Part shown: piece after piece, positions 24,281 through 33,200 of the stretch
How positions within the stretch are numbered: the stretch's first letter is position 1
Layout of the letters: the number at the start of each line of letters is the position of its first letter
Made by a program: the position numbers and the translations under genes
NCBI GenBank assembly: GCA_964538065.1
Contig: CAZIDG010000013.1
Coordinates: 1-64,000, forward strand
Length of the DNA stretch: 64,000 nt
Reading direction: 5' to 3'
Source: G963664225 sp964538065
GTDB taxonomy: Bacteria; Verrucomicrobiota; Verrucomicrobiia; Limisphaerales; UBA1319
The notes under the pieces: model-generated
Database searches by the model: none
Told to the model about the DNA's origin: nothing
What the model saw: the letters and a program-made list of their open reading frames with translations, nothing else

Positions 24281-25600
24281 ATGAACGCAACCCATGATCA
24301 CCAGACCAGGTCCGCCCTATCGCGGAGGTCATTCCTCAAAAGCGCCACCCTTGCTGCGTCTGCAGGCAGCGCCCTTGCATTGGATATCAGCCGCAATGCC
24401 TGGGCAGCCGGAAGCGACGTGATAAAGGTGGGGATGATTGGATGTGGGGGACGCAACACCGGCGCAGGCGGCCAGGTGTTAAATGCTGACAAAGGCGCCA
24501 GGCTGGTGGCCATGTGTGATGTGCTCCCTGAGAGGGTGGAGACGGCCCGGGAGACCTTGAAAAAGGCCCATCCGGACCAGGTGGATGTGCCCAAAGAACG
24601 GTGCTTTTCGGGGTTTGATGGCTACAAGAAGGTCATTGAGTGTTCGGATGTGGTGTTGATTGCCAACGGCGCCAAGTTCCATCCGTTCCATGCCATGGCC
24701 GCCATCCAGGCGGGCCGGCATGTCTTTGTCGAGAAACCCCATGGGATCGACCCCCGTGGTGTCAAACTGATGCAGGCGGCCTGCGATCTCGCCAAACAGA
24801 AGCAGTTGTGCGTGGTGTCGGGGCTCCACAGCCGCTATCACCCGGGCTACATCGAGACCGTCAAACGCATTCACGATGGCGACATTGGGGAGGTCGTGTC
24901 GATTGAGGAGAATTTCCTTCGTCCGCCGTATGTGATCGTATCGAGGGAACCCGAATTGAACGAAGTCCAGTGGCAGTGCAGCACGCAATACCACTTCACA
25001 TGGATCTCGGGGGATGACGTGGTGCAATCGCTGGTGCATAACCTGGATCGGGCAAGCTGGGTGATGAGGGAGCAAGTGCCGGTGAGGTGCCATGGATTGG
25101 CCGGTCGTTCCTCCATGACCGCGCCGATCTACGGCAATGTCTTCGACCATCATTCCGTGGTTTATGAATATGCCAATGGCGTGCGCATCTACGCGTTTTG
25201 TCGCACAACCACAGGGTGTTACAATGAATACTCAAGCCTGATCTTCGGCACCCGGGGCAAGGCCGATCTCATGGCCTGCACCATTCGCGGAGAGAAAAAT
25301 TGGACCGGCAATCCCAATGCCGACGCACATCAGATCGAACAAATCAAATTCATGGAGGCAATCCGAGCCGGCAAAGTCATCAATAATGGGGACTACATGG
25401 CGCGAAGCACCATGATCGGGGTGATGGGACAGATCTCGTGCTATACCGGCAGGGAAGTGACCTGGGAGCAGATCAACAAATCGGACTTTGCCTACCTGCC
25501 ACTGCCGGAGGACTGCCACGATGACATGGAACCGCCCACCAAGCCGGGCCCGGATGGGACGTATCCGGTTTACATTCCAGGCAAGACCGTCCTGATCTAG
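24281..25600 (+). CDS. Gfo/Idh/MocA family oxidoreductase with Tat signal (1)
   Basis: The protein has 439 residues from the ATG at 24281; one at 24257 is possible. A Tat signal is evident (RRSFLKSATLAASAGSALA), so a folded NAD(P)-bound enzyme would be exported. The Rossmann fold begins KVGMIGCGGRNTGAG, and the catalytic EKP is in HVFVEKPHGIDP. The second domain has DGDIGEVVSIEENF. These enzymes oxidise or reduce sugars and glycosides, often at C3. The next gene (ThuA) follows after 52 bp, a pairing seen in sugar catabolism loci. The substrate cannot be told from sequence. Confidence 0.88.
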   Translation: MNATHDHQTRSALSRRSFLKSATLAASAGSALALDISRNAWAAGSDVIKVGMIGCGGRNTGAGGQVLNADKGARLVAMCDVLPERVETARETLKKAHPDQVDVPKERCFSGFDGYKKVIECSDVVLIANGAKFHPFHAMAAIQAGRHVFVEKPHGIDPRGVKLMQAACDLAKQKQLCVVSGLHSRYHPGYIETVKRIHDGDIGEVVSIEENFLRPPYVIVSREPELNEVQWQCSTQYHFTWISGDDVVQSLVHNLDRASWVMREQVPVRCHGLAGRSSMTAPIYGNVFDHHSVVYEYANGVRIYAFCRTTTGCYNEYSSLIFGTRGKADLMACTIRGEKNWTGNPNADAHQIEQIKFMEAIRAGKVINNGDYMARSTMIGVMGQISCYTGREVTWEQINKSDFAYLPLPEDCHDDMEPPTKPGPDGTYPVYIPGKTVLI

Positions 25601-25652
25601 CCAGCATGCCCGCCAAGTCCATGCACGTGAACATGTTTTGAAGGAGGCAGTA

Positions 25653-26525
25653 ATGAGGACTTTTTATCCAATTGGCCGCCGGATTGTCCTGGGGCTGGGC
25701 ATTTTGGCAGGTGTGGTGGGGCTCTGGCCTCTGCTGGTTGAGGGGGGCGATGGCCAGGCCGCTCAGGGAAAAAACTCTGACACCCCGTCGCTCCCGCGCA
25801 AGGAAATCGACATGACCCCACCCAGCCAGGGAATCAGGGTGTGTTTGGTCACGGGCATGGATTATCCGGGGCATCTCTGGCGGCAAACAGCGCCCGCGCT
25901 CAAGGATATCCTGGAGAAGGACGGGCGATTGAAGGTGCAGATCATCGATCAGCCCAACGCCCTGGCATCACCAAAGTTAAAGGAGTGGGATGTTGTCATC
26001 CTGCATTTCCAAAACTGGGAGACGCCAGGGCCGGGCCCTGAGGCCCGGGAAAACCTGCGGCGATTTGTCAGTGAAGGGAAGGGACTCATGCTTACCCATT
26101 TTGCCTGCGGTGCCTGGTATGGGGAGTGGCCGGAATTCAAGAACCTTGCGGGTCGTGCCTGGTTTGGCAGCCAGGGGGGACGCCAGCATGATCCCCATGG
26201 TCCGTTTCGGGTTGAAATAGCGGACCCTGATCATCCGATCACCCAGGGGATGCAGGCATTTGACACCACAGACGAGCTGTATACCTGTCTGGAGGGGGAT
26301 GCTCCCATCCATGTGGTGGCCAGGGCGAAATCGAAGGTGGATGGCCGGTATTATCCCATGGCCTTTGTGCTCCAATATGGCAAGGGGCGGGTGTTTCATA
26401 CCGTCCTGGGACATGATGTCACAGCGTTCACCAATGCGGCGGTGCCTGAGCTCATGCGGCGTGGTTGCGCCTGGAGTGCCGGGATACCACCCGTGCCCAA
26501 AAAAGAATCCGGAGCCGGGCAGTGA
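25653..26525 (+). CDS. ThuA domain protein, exported
   Basis: The protein has 290 residues. The start is fixed by a strong AAGGAGG 6-7 bp before the ATG at 25653. An N-terminal hydrophobic helix (RIVLGLGILAGVVGLWPLL) is a signal or anchor. The ThuA fold (PF06283, trehalose utilisation, GATase-like) is seen from residue 62: VCLVTGMDYPGHLW, FVSEGKGLMLTHFACGAW, DPDHPITQGMQAFDTTDELYTCL and KGRVFHTVLGHDVTA. ThuA proteins act in 3-keto-trehalose and related disaccharide metabolism. The gene probably shares a transcript with the preceding oxidoreductase. Confidence 0.85.
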   Translation: MRTFYPIGRRIVLGLGILAGVVGLWPLLVEGGDGQAAQGKNSDTPSLPRKEIDMTPPSQGIRVCLVTGMDYPGHLWRQTAPALKDILEKDGRLKVQIIDQPNALASPKLKEWDVVILHFQNWETPGPGPEARENLRRFVSEGKGLMLTHFACGAWYGEWPEFKNLAGRAWFGSQGGRQHDPHGPFRVEIADPDHPITQGMQAFDTTDELYTCLEGDAPIHVVARAKSKVDGRYYPMAFVLQYGKGRVFHTVLGHDVTAFTNAAVPELMRRGCAWSAGIPPVPKKESGAGQ

Positions 26526-26559
26526 GCCCTGGCCCCGGATTCCATGATGGGACGGTGTG

Positions 26560-27003
26560 TTATTTGGCCGGTGGGGCGAGCAATGGACACGTGCCGTCCT
26601 GCGCGCGAGGCCCGGTTGCATTCCGCAGACCCCGCCCTGAGCCGCCGTAGCCGCCTTTACCACCTTTTCCAGAGAAACCGCCAGCGGCCCAGCAAGCGCC
26701 GCGTCCACGCCCCATCCCTGGGCCGCGGGGGACGCCGTTGATGCACAGACCGCCCATCTTCTCCAGACGATCAAGCCGGGAAGCCTCCGCCTCGGTCAAG
26801 GTGCCGCTGGCCTTTTTGGCGCGAAGCTCAGCCACGTACTCCTGCATGACCTGGCGCCGTGCGGACCATTCCTCCGCGCTCAATTGCCTGCCCTGGCGGG
26901 CCATGGGAGGCTGGGGTTGATTGGTATTCTGCCCATACACCGGGGTCAGCATGGCCACGGTCATCAGGGATGCCATCAGTGTTACTAAAAGCTTTTGATT
27001 CAT
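26560..27003 (-). CDS. Small exported Gly-rich protein, CpxP-like position
   Basis: The protein has 147 residues from the ATG at 27003, which has GAGG 9-12 bp upstream. It has a signal peptide (MNQKLLVTLMASLMTVAMLTPVYGQ). A charged helical segment (SAEEWSARRQVMQEYVAELRAKKASGTLTEAEASRLDRLEKM) is followed by a Gly/Arg-rich tail with three scattered Cys. It is not a recognised family; the helix recalls the heavy-metal/CpxP-Spy group, but the LTxxQ motif is absent. It is divergent from a CpxRA-like pair, as cpxP is in E. coli, so it may be its target or a modulator. That link is inference. Confidence 0.7.
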   Translation of the reverse strand: MNQKLLVTLMASLMTVAMLTPVYGQNTNQPQPPMARQGRQLSAEEWSARRQVMQEYVAELRAKKASGTLTEAEASRLDRLEKMGGLCINGVPRGPGMGRGRGACWAAGGFSGKGGKGGYGGSGRGLRNATGPRAQDGTCPLLAPPAK

Positions 27004-27214
27004 ACGTTTTTCCTCAGTTTGTTGTTCTTTAAGCCGCCCGTTGAGCCAGGCGCCCCGCGCGGCGGCCATCTCGATCTACACCATAAATAGACTCCCCCAG
27101 TGTTAAGCTTCCGTGTGGATGAAGGGGGAAAATTGTAAAGGAATGGTAAAAGTTGGCGCAGGGCGGCCCCAATCAGGTATGATGGGGATCAGAAAGACGT
27201 TGATCCGTAATCAC

Positions 27215-27949
27215 ATGACCCCGACTGGACAGGACCGTGAAGATAGGCCCCGGGTGCTGATCATCGATGATGATCGCAAGCTCTGCCGCTTGATCAAAGA
27301 GTATCTGGAACCGATGGGCTATGCCATCGTGCCGTCTCACACGGGGCCCGAGGGGTTGGCTCTCGCGACGTCCGAGCCCTGGCAGGCGGTGATCCTCGAT
27401 GTCATGCTGCCTGGCATGGACGGCTTTGAGGTGCTGCGTCAACTGCGTCAAAAGTCCAGGGTGCCCGTCCTCATGCTCACCGCCCGTGGCGAGGAACCCG
27501 ACCGGATTGTGGGCCTGGAAATGGGGGCTGATGATTATTTGCCCAAGACCTTTTCATCCCGTGAATTGCTGGCTCGCCTGCGAGCCGTCATCCGCCGCTC
27601 GTCCCAATCCGCCGAGGAGAAGCCCGAGGCGGCCGAAGTCGTGGTCGGCGACCTGCGCATCAACACGGGGGCGCGGGTGGCGGTGATGCATGACCAACCG
27701 CTGATCCTGACGCCGGTGGAGTTTGACCTGCTGCTCTCGCTGGCGAAGGCGCGGGGCAGGGTCAAGACCCGCGAGCAGTTGCTTGAGGAGATACGGGAGC
27801 GCAACTACGAGGTGTTCGATCGTTCGATCGATGTTCACATATCGGCGTTGCGCAGGAAGCTGGGAGACGACCCCAGGACGCCCCAGTTCATCAAGACGGT
27901 GCGTGCGGTGGGGTACAGGATGGTCATTCCCGGACAGGAGGATTTCTAG
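27215..27949 (+). CDS. OmpR/CpxR-family response regulator
   Basis: The protein has 244 residues from the ATG at 27215; an ATG at 27182 is also in frame. The receiver domain has the acidic pocket (VLIIDDDRKLCR), phosphoacceptor Asp in ILDVMLPGMDG, Thr in LMLTARGEE and Lys in ADDYLPKTF. The C-terminal winged helix has LTPVEFDLLLSLAKA, DVHISALRRKLGDDP and IKTVRAVGYRM. It resembles CpxR. The kinase gene starts immediately after its stop codon. A TATGAT box lies about 30 bp upstream. Confidence 0.93.
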   Translation: MTPTGQDREDRPRVLIIDDDRKLCRLIKEYLEPMGYAIVPSHTGPEGLALATSEPWQAVILDVMLPGMDGFEVLRQLRQKSRVPVLMLTARGEEPDRIVGLEMGADDYLPKTFSSRELLARLRAVIRRSSQSAEEKPEAAEVVVGDLRINTGARVAVMHDQPLILTPVEFDLLLSLAKARGRVKTREQLLEEIRERNYEVFDRSIDVHISALRRKLGDDPRTPQFIKTVRAVGYRMVIPGQEDF

Positions 27950-29392
27950 ATGCGATTTCCGTTGTATGCCCGCATTCTGACCTGGTTCGTGCTGAACCTT
28001 CTCTGGTTGTCGCTGGCGGGATTTTTTCTGGTGCGGCTCCAGTTCCATGGGACGGTTCCCTCGTTTTATGCCACGCAGGCGGGGAATCGCCTGATGGGCG
28101 TGGGGGAGATGATGGCGGATGAGCTGCGGCAAACGACGGATCGCAATGCGGTTCTTCATCAATATGGCCAGGCCTACGGGGTTGAATTCCTGCTCTTCTC
28201 CACCGATGGAATTCAACTGGCAGGCAAGGCCACGACTTTGCCTGCGGAAATCACCCGTTCCCTGGCCGGCATGCGCGGGCAGGCGATGGCCAGGGCCCGC
28301 GGCTGGGGAGGCCCACCCGCCTGGGCTCGCAGCAGCACCGGCACCAATGTGGCCGGGCAGCGTTCATTCTTCCTCCGCACCACCTCGCCGGTGTGTTACT
28401 GGGCGGGCATGTGCCTGCCTTCCCTGGATGCCGATTTGCGCGGCCCGCGACGCACGGTGCTTCTGGCCAAGTCAGCCTCCTTCAGCGGGGGCGGTCTTTT
28501 CTTTGATGTCACGCTGTGGGGGGGCGTGGCCCTGGGGGTGTTTCTGCTGTCCGCCCTATGGTGGTTTCCCCTGGTGCATGGGATGACGCGGGCCGTTCGC
28601 AAAATGACGCTCGTGGCCGCCGAGATTGCCCGTGGCCGCCTGGAATCAAGGGTGGATGTGCGGCGACGCGATGAATTGGGACAATTGGGCGATGGCATCA
28701 ATTCGATGGCGCAGCAGTTGTCTGACTATTTGAACCACCAACGCCGGTTCCTGGGCGACATCGCCCACGAGCTCTGCTCGCCCCTGGCCCGGATGCAGAT
28801 GGCGCTGGGCATCATCGAACAAAAGGCCGACCCGGCTGCCAGAAGCCAGATCGCCGACCTGCGTGAGGAGGTCGATCAAATGTCCTCGCTGGTCAATGAG
28901 CTGCTGTCCTTTTCCAAGGCGTCGATGGGAGGGGCCAACATCCAATTGCGCGAGGTGTCACTATCGGAATTGGTCGATCATGTCATCAACCGTGAAGCCC
29001 CCAATGACGCGCGCATTGTCCGGCGGGTGGCCTCGGACGTGCGGGTCATTGCCGAGGCTGAATTGCTGGGCCGGGCCATCGCGAATGTGTTGCGAAACGC
29101 TCTTCGCTACACGGACACCCATGGCCACATCAGCATCGAGACGGCTCTGACCCATGGACAGGTTCTGTTGACGATTGCCGATGATGGTCCGGGGGTGCCC
29201 GAAGACGCTCTGCCGCATTTGTTTGATGCGTTCTATCGTCCCGACAGTGCTCGAAGGCGCGAGACTGGAGGCACGGGCCTGGGATTGGCGATTGTGAAGA
29301 CCTGCGTGGAATCCTGCAAGGGACAGGTGCTGTGCCGCAACCGATCCCCGCATGGATTTGAGGTCGTGTTCACCCTGGTGGGGGTGGCCTGA
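27950..29392 (+). CDS. CpxA-like sensor histidine kinase
   Basis: The protein has 480 residues. Transmembrane segments at about 9-30 and 186-208 enclose a periplasmic sensor domain. A HAMP linker follows (DELGQLGDGINSMAQQL). The H-box is DIAHELCSPLARMQ with His273, the CpxA form. The N-box (NVLRNALRYT), DDGPGVP and GGTGLGLAI are present, so it should be an active kinase. It starts directly after the response regulator stop. The periplasmic part contains RGWGGPPAWARSS and two Cys (PVCYWAGMC), unusual for CpxA, so the signal may differ. Confidence 0.93.
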   Translation: MRFPLYARILTWFVLNLLWLSLAGFFLVRLQFHGTVPSFYATQAGNRLMGVGEMMADELRQTTDRNAVLHQYGQAYGVEFLLFSTDGIQLAGKATTLPAEITRSLAGMRGQAMARARGWGGPPAWARSSTGTNVAGQRSFFLRTTSPVCYWAGMCLPSLDADLRGPRRTVLLAKSASFSGGGLFFDVTLWGGVALGVFLLSALWWFPLVHGMTRAVRKMTLVAAEIARGRLESRVDVRRRDELGQLGDGINSMAQQLSDYLNHQRRFLGDIAHELCSPLARMQMALGIIEQKADPAARSQIADLREEVDQMSSLVNELLSFSKASMGGANIQLREVSLSELVDHVINREAPNDARIVRRVASDVRVIAEAELLGRAIANVLRNALRYTDTHGHISIETALTHGQVLLTIADDGPGVPEDALPHLFDAFYRPDSARRRETGGTGLGLAIVKTCVESCKGQVLCRNRSPHGFEVVFTLVGVA

Positions 29393-29477
29393 GAACACCC
29401 GTCCAGGACCATGCAGGCCTTGCCCAGTGGGCATTTTATTCGCTCGTCATTGGGCACCAGATGATTAGGATACGGGC

Positions 29478-30419
29478 ATGAAGTGGCTTGCTGGTCTGCT
29501 GATTTTGCTGGGTTGCGGCACCATCTCCGTGGCGCAGGAGGAGTCCCTGTCTCTCGATCAAATGGTGGAGGCGGGGCAGCAATGGGTGCAGGAGAATGTC
29601 GATGACGATGTGCTCAACTCGCTGCCCGAGGTGGATCATCAAAAGGTCCTCGAGGTTCTCAATGCCCTGGAGGAGAAGCTCCGCGGCGGCCAGGTGCTCG
29701 ATCTGGCATCCCTGAAGGAACCGGCCGAGAGCATCCTGCCCATCCTGGATCGATACGAGGAGACCTCCCCCTACGCCGCCTGGCTTCGTGCGCGTTTGGA
29801 TTATTTGGAGGCGGCCAGCGATTTGAAGAAAATCACGCCGCCTGTGGTGGTTGAACCCGGCAAACCTGCGAAACCGCTGCCCAACCCGACCGTGGAGGCC
29901 CAAAACAAGGAATGGTCGAAGATCGTATCGCAACGGACAGCCCCGAAAGGGGGCGAGTTGCTGGCCACCCGTCTCAAGCCCATTTTTGCCGCTCAAAAGG
30001 TGCCCACCGAACTGGTTTGGGTGGCTGAGGTGGAGTCCGGCTTTAATCCCACCGCGAAAAGTCCTTCTGGCGCAGTGGGTTTGTATCAGTTGATGCCCAC
30101 CACAGCCCGGAATCTCGGGTTGTCGCTTCGCCCACGGGATGCGCGGACGGATCCCGAAGCCAGCGCCCGGGCTGCGGCCAAGTACTTTAACTACCTGCAT
30201 GGCAAGTTTAAGGACTGGCCACTGGCACTGGCCGCGTACAATGTGGGCGAGGGGAACGTCCAGAAGCTGCTTACCCGTTACAAAGCCAAATCCTTTCAGG
30301 AAATAGCCACGAAGCTCCCGGCGGAAACGCAGATGTATGTGCCCAAAATCAACGCCACGATCCAAAAACGGGAAGGCGTGAGTCTTGCCCAATTGCAGTC
30401 CCCTCAGAGCGTGCGTTGA
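29478..30419 (+). CDS. Exported lytic transglycosylase, SLT family 1
   Basis: The protein has 313 residues. It has a signal peptide with a possible lipobox (LILLGC), so it may be a lipoprotein. A mixed helical region (30-170) precedes the SLT domain. The catalytic Glu is in WVAEVESGFNPTA, followed by SGAVGLYQLMPTTARN and LALAAYNVGEGNV. The enzyme cleaves the glycan strands of peptidoglycan with formation of 1,6-anhydroMurNAc. No LysM repeat is present. It lies 85 bp after the kinase, with a weak -10-like TAGGAT just before the start. Confidence 0.92.
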   Translation: MKWLAGLLILLGCGTISVAQEESLSLDQMVEAGQQWVQENVDDDVLNSLPEVDHQKVLEVLNALEEKLRGGQVLDLASLKEPAESILPILDRYEETSPYAAWLRARLDYLEAASDLKKITPPVVVEPGKPAKPLPNPTVEAQNKEWSKIVSQRTAPKGGELLATRLKPIFAAQKVPTELVWVAEVESGFNPTAKSPSGAVGLYQLMPTTARNLGLSLRPRDARTDPEASARAAAKYFNYLHGKFKDWPLALAAYNVGEGNVQKLLTRYKAKSFQEIATKLPAETQMYVPKINATIQKREGVSLAQLQSPQSVR

Positions 30420-30546
30420 TATGGCCTGCTGCTGAAGGCTTTGTGCATGGAGCATGCCGTCCTGTCCTCCCATGCCGTTGTGGGGTCAGATCCTGTGAAA
30501 AACCACTTCGCGGCGGCCCTGGTTTACGGTATGACTATCAGGGTTT

Positions 30547-33084
30547 ATGGCCGATCGTTTGCCCATTTATGACATCGAACAGGACATTGTGGCCCGTCTG
30601 CGACAATGTCCCCGACTGGTTTTGCAAGCCCCCACGGGCTCCGGCAAGTCCACGCAGGTGCCCCAGATGCTCCTCAAAAACGGCCTCCTTGGGGAGGGGC
30701 AGATCGTGGTGCTGCAACCCCGGCGGTTGGCGGCGCGGTTGCTGGCCGCTCGTGTGGCCCAGGAATGTGAAAGCGAGCTGGGTCGCCTGGTCGGATACCA
30801 GATCCGTTTTGAAAACCACTCAGGCACGGATACGCGCATCAAGTATGTGACCGAGGGCATTCTCCTGCGTCAGATGATCCAGGATCCTGATCTGCGCGGC
30901 ATTCAGGCCCTGGTGTTTGATGAATTTCATGAACGCCATCTGTATGGCGACATCTCACTCGCGCGCGCCCTGGACATCCAGGAGACCCGGCGTCCCGATT
31001 TGTTGATCATCGTCATGTCCGCCACCCTGCAGGCGGGCGAGCTGGAGCAATACCTCAAGCCCTGCACCGTGTTGCGATCGGAGGGGCGCGTTTTTCCCGT
31101 GGAAACGGAGTATGTGGATCGGAGGTCGCTCTATCAAAATGTCCCCATCTGGGACCAGGCTGCCGAGGCATTCCAAAGCTATGTGCGGCAGGAAGGCCCG
31201 GGCGATGTGCTGGTGTTCATGCCCGGCGGCTTCGAGATCCAGCAGACGATTGAAAGCATCCGGTATTGTTCGGAATCCAAGGGGTATCTGCTCCTGCCAT
31301 TGCATGGCGAGCTGCCCCCTCAGGACCAGGATGCGGCGGTGGCCCGATATCAGAGGCCCAAGGTGGTGGTTTCCACCAACGTGGCCGAGACGTCGCTCAC
31401 CATCGATGGGGTTCGCCTGGTCATTGATGGCGGGCTGGCGCGCATTCCACGCTATGATGCCAATCGTGGGATCAACACCCTTTTGATCGAGAAGATCAGC
31501 CGGGCGGCGGCCGATCAACGGGCGGGCCGGGCCGGGCGCACCGCCCCCGGCAAATGCATCCGGCTCTGGTCCCAGAAGGAGCACCTGGAGCGCCCGTTGC
31601 ATGAGCTGCCCGAGATCAAGCGGCTGGATCTGGCCGAAGTGGTCCTGACGCTCAAGGCGGCCGATGTGGTGGATCTGCGCCGCTTTCGCTGGCTTGAGCC
31701 GCCGACCGAGCAGAGCCTTGTCGATGCCGAATCGCTGCTGGGCGACCTGGGCGCCCTCGACCATGCCGGGCGGATCACATCCCTGGGGCGCAAAATGCTC
31801 GCCCTGCCGGTACACCCGCGCTATTCCCGGATGCTGCTGGCTGCCCAGGATTATGGTTGTGTGCACCAGGCGGCGCTGATCACGGCGTTGACCCAGGGAC
31901 GGGATCTTTTGATCCGCAATCCTGGCCGTGATGTGGAATCCTTCCGTGAGGACTTGTGCGGTCCACATGCCACTTCGGATTTTTGGAACATGATGCGGCT
32001 CTGGAGCTACGCGAATAAGAACGGTTTCCGGATGGATGCCTGTCGAAGGGCGGGCGTGCATGCGGTGACGGCACGGCAGGTCGGTCCGCTGTTGCAGCAG
32101 TTCCTGGCCATTGCCGGGCGCGAGGGGCTGGATGTGGCGCCCCGGAATGTTCCTGACGAGGTCATACAGAAATGTGTCCTGGCTGGTTTTTCCGATCGTG
32201 TGGCCCGGCGGCTCGATGCCGGTACGTTGCGCTGCGAGCTCGTTCATGGACGCCGTGGTGTGCTGGCCCGCGAAAGCGCCGTCCAGAAGAGTCCCTTGCT
32301 GGTGGCCGCCGAGGTCAAGGAGATCGAGGGGGCCGAAAAAACGGTCAATACGCTCCTTTCGCTGGCCACGGGCATCGAGCCCGAATGGCTGAGTGAACTA
32401 TTTCCCGAGGACATCAAGGCGAAGATGCACGTATCGTATGATACTGCGGCCAAACGTGTTGTCGCTGAGGAGCAAATCTGTTTCCGCGACCTTGCTGTCG
32501 GTTCCCGTCATATCGAACCTGCGCCCCTGGATGATGCGGCCCGCATCCTGGCCGAGGAAATCCTTCAAGGCCGGTTGTCCCTCGTGAATTGGGATCATAC
32601 GGTGGATCAATGGATTCTGCGCCTGAACCTGGTCAGCAAATGGTGTCCCGAGTTGAACCTGACGCCCATTACGGAGGACGATCGGCGACACATCATCGAG
32701 CAAATCTGTCACGGGTGTCTATCCTATCGCGACGTCAAGGAGCGGGACGTCAAAGGGATCGTGAAATCCTGGCTGGGTGAAGCGCAGCGTGGCTTGCTCG
32801 AAAAGCATGCGCCCGAACGTCTTAATCTGCCCAATGACCGCCATCCCAAGGTGGTTTATGTGGCGGATGGCAATCCTTACATAGCCCTCCGGATCCAGGA
32901 ACTCTACGACGTGACCACGACGCCCAAGGTTGGCATGGGCCGGGTTCCTGTGGTGGTTCATATCCTGGCCCCGAGCATGCGTCCGGTGCAGATCACCCAG
33001 GACCTTGCCGGTTTCTGGAAGGAGCATTATCCGCGCATCAAGCAGGAGCTCCAGCGCAAGTATCCCAAGCACAAGTGGCGTTGA
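30547..33084 (+). CDS. hrpB: ATP-dependent helicase HrpB
   Basis: The protein has 845 residues, near the usual HrpB length. The helicase core is complete: LQAPTGSGKSTQ, DEFHER (the HrpB form of DEAH), MSATL, STNVAETSLTIDGVRLVIDGG and QRAGRAGR. The helicase-associated HA2 domain follows. The C-terminus has the HrpB-specific MRPVQITQDLAGFWKEHY and RKYPKHKWR. It is a DEAH/RHA family nucleic acid helicase of unclear cellular role. A gap of 127 bp separates it from the transglycosylase gene, so they are probably separate units. Confidence 0.95.
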   Translation: MADRLPIYDIEQDIVARLRQCPRLVLQAPTGSGKSTQVPQMLLKNGLLGEGQIVVLQPRRLAARLLAARVAQECESELGRLVGYQIRFENHSGTDTRIKYVTEGILLRQMIQDPDLRGIQALVFDEFHERHLYGDISLARALDIQETRRPDLLIIVMSATLQAGELEQYLKPCTVLRSEGRVFPVETEYVDRRSLYQNVPIWDQAAEAFQSYVRQEGPGDVLVFMPGGFEIQQTIESIRYCSESKGYLLLPLHGELPPQDQDAAVARYQRPKVVVSTNVAETSLTIDGVRLVIDGGLARIPRYDANRGINTLLIEKISRAAADQRAGRAGRTAPGKCIRLWSQKEHLERPLHELPEIKRLDLAEVVLTLKAADVVDLRRFRWLEPPTEQSLVDAESLLGDLGALDHAGRITSLGRKMLALPVHPRYSRMLLAAQDYGCVHQAALITALTQGRDLLIRNPGRDVESFREDLCGPHATSDFWNMMRLWSYANKNGFRMDACRRAGVHAVTARQVGPLLQQFLAIAGREGLDVAPRNVPDEVIQKCVLAGFSDRVARRLDAGTLRCELVHGRRGVLARESAVQKSPLLVAAEVKEIEGAEKTVNTLLSLATGIEPEWLSELFPEDIKAKMHVSYDTAAKRVVAEEQICFRDLAVGSRHIEPAPLDDAARILAEEILQGRLSLVNWDHTVDQWILRLNLVSKWCPELNLTPITEDDRRHIIEQICHGCLSYRDVKERDVKGIVKSWLGEAQRGLLEKHAPERLNLPNDRHPKVVYVADGNPYIALRIQELYDVTTTPKVGMGRVPVVVHILAPSMRPVQITQDLAGFWKEHYPRIKQELQRKYPKHKWR

Positions 33085-33200
33085 TATCCTGTTGCACGCC
33101 AACAGGGGACAGGGGAACTGCGTCCCCACCGGTCCAGGGGTGCCCCTGGGGGGCAATATCCTGCTGTTCAAGATCACGATTTTGGGCACATAATGCCTGA

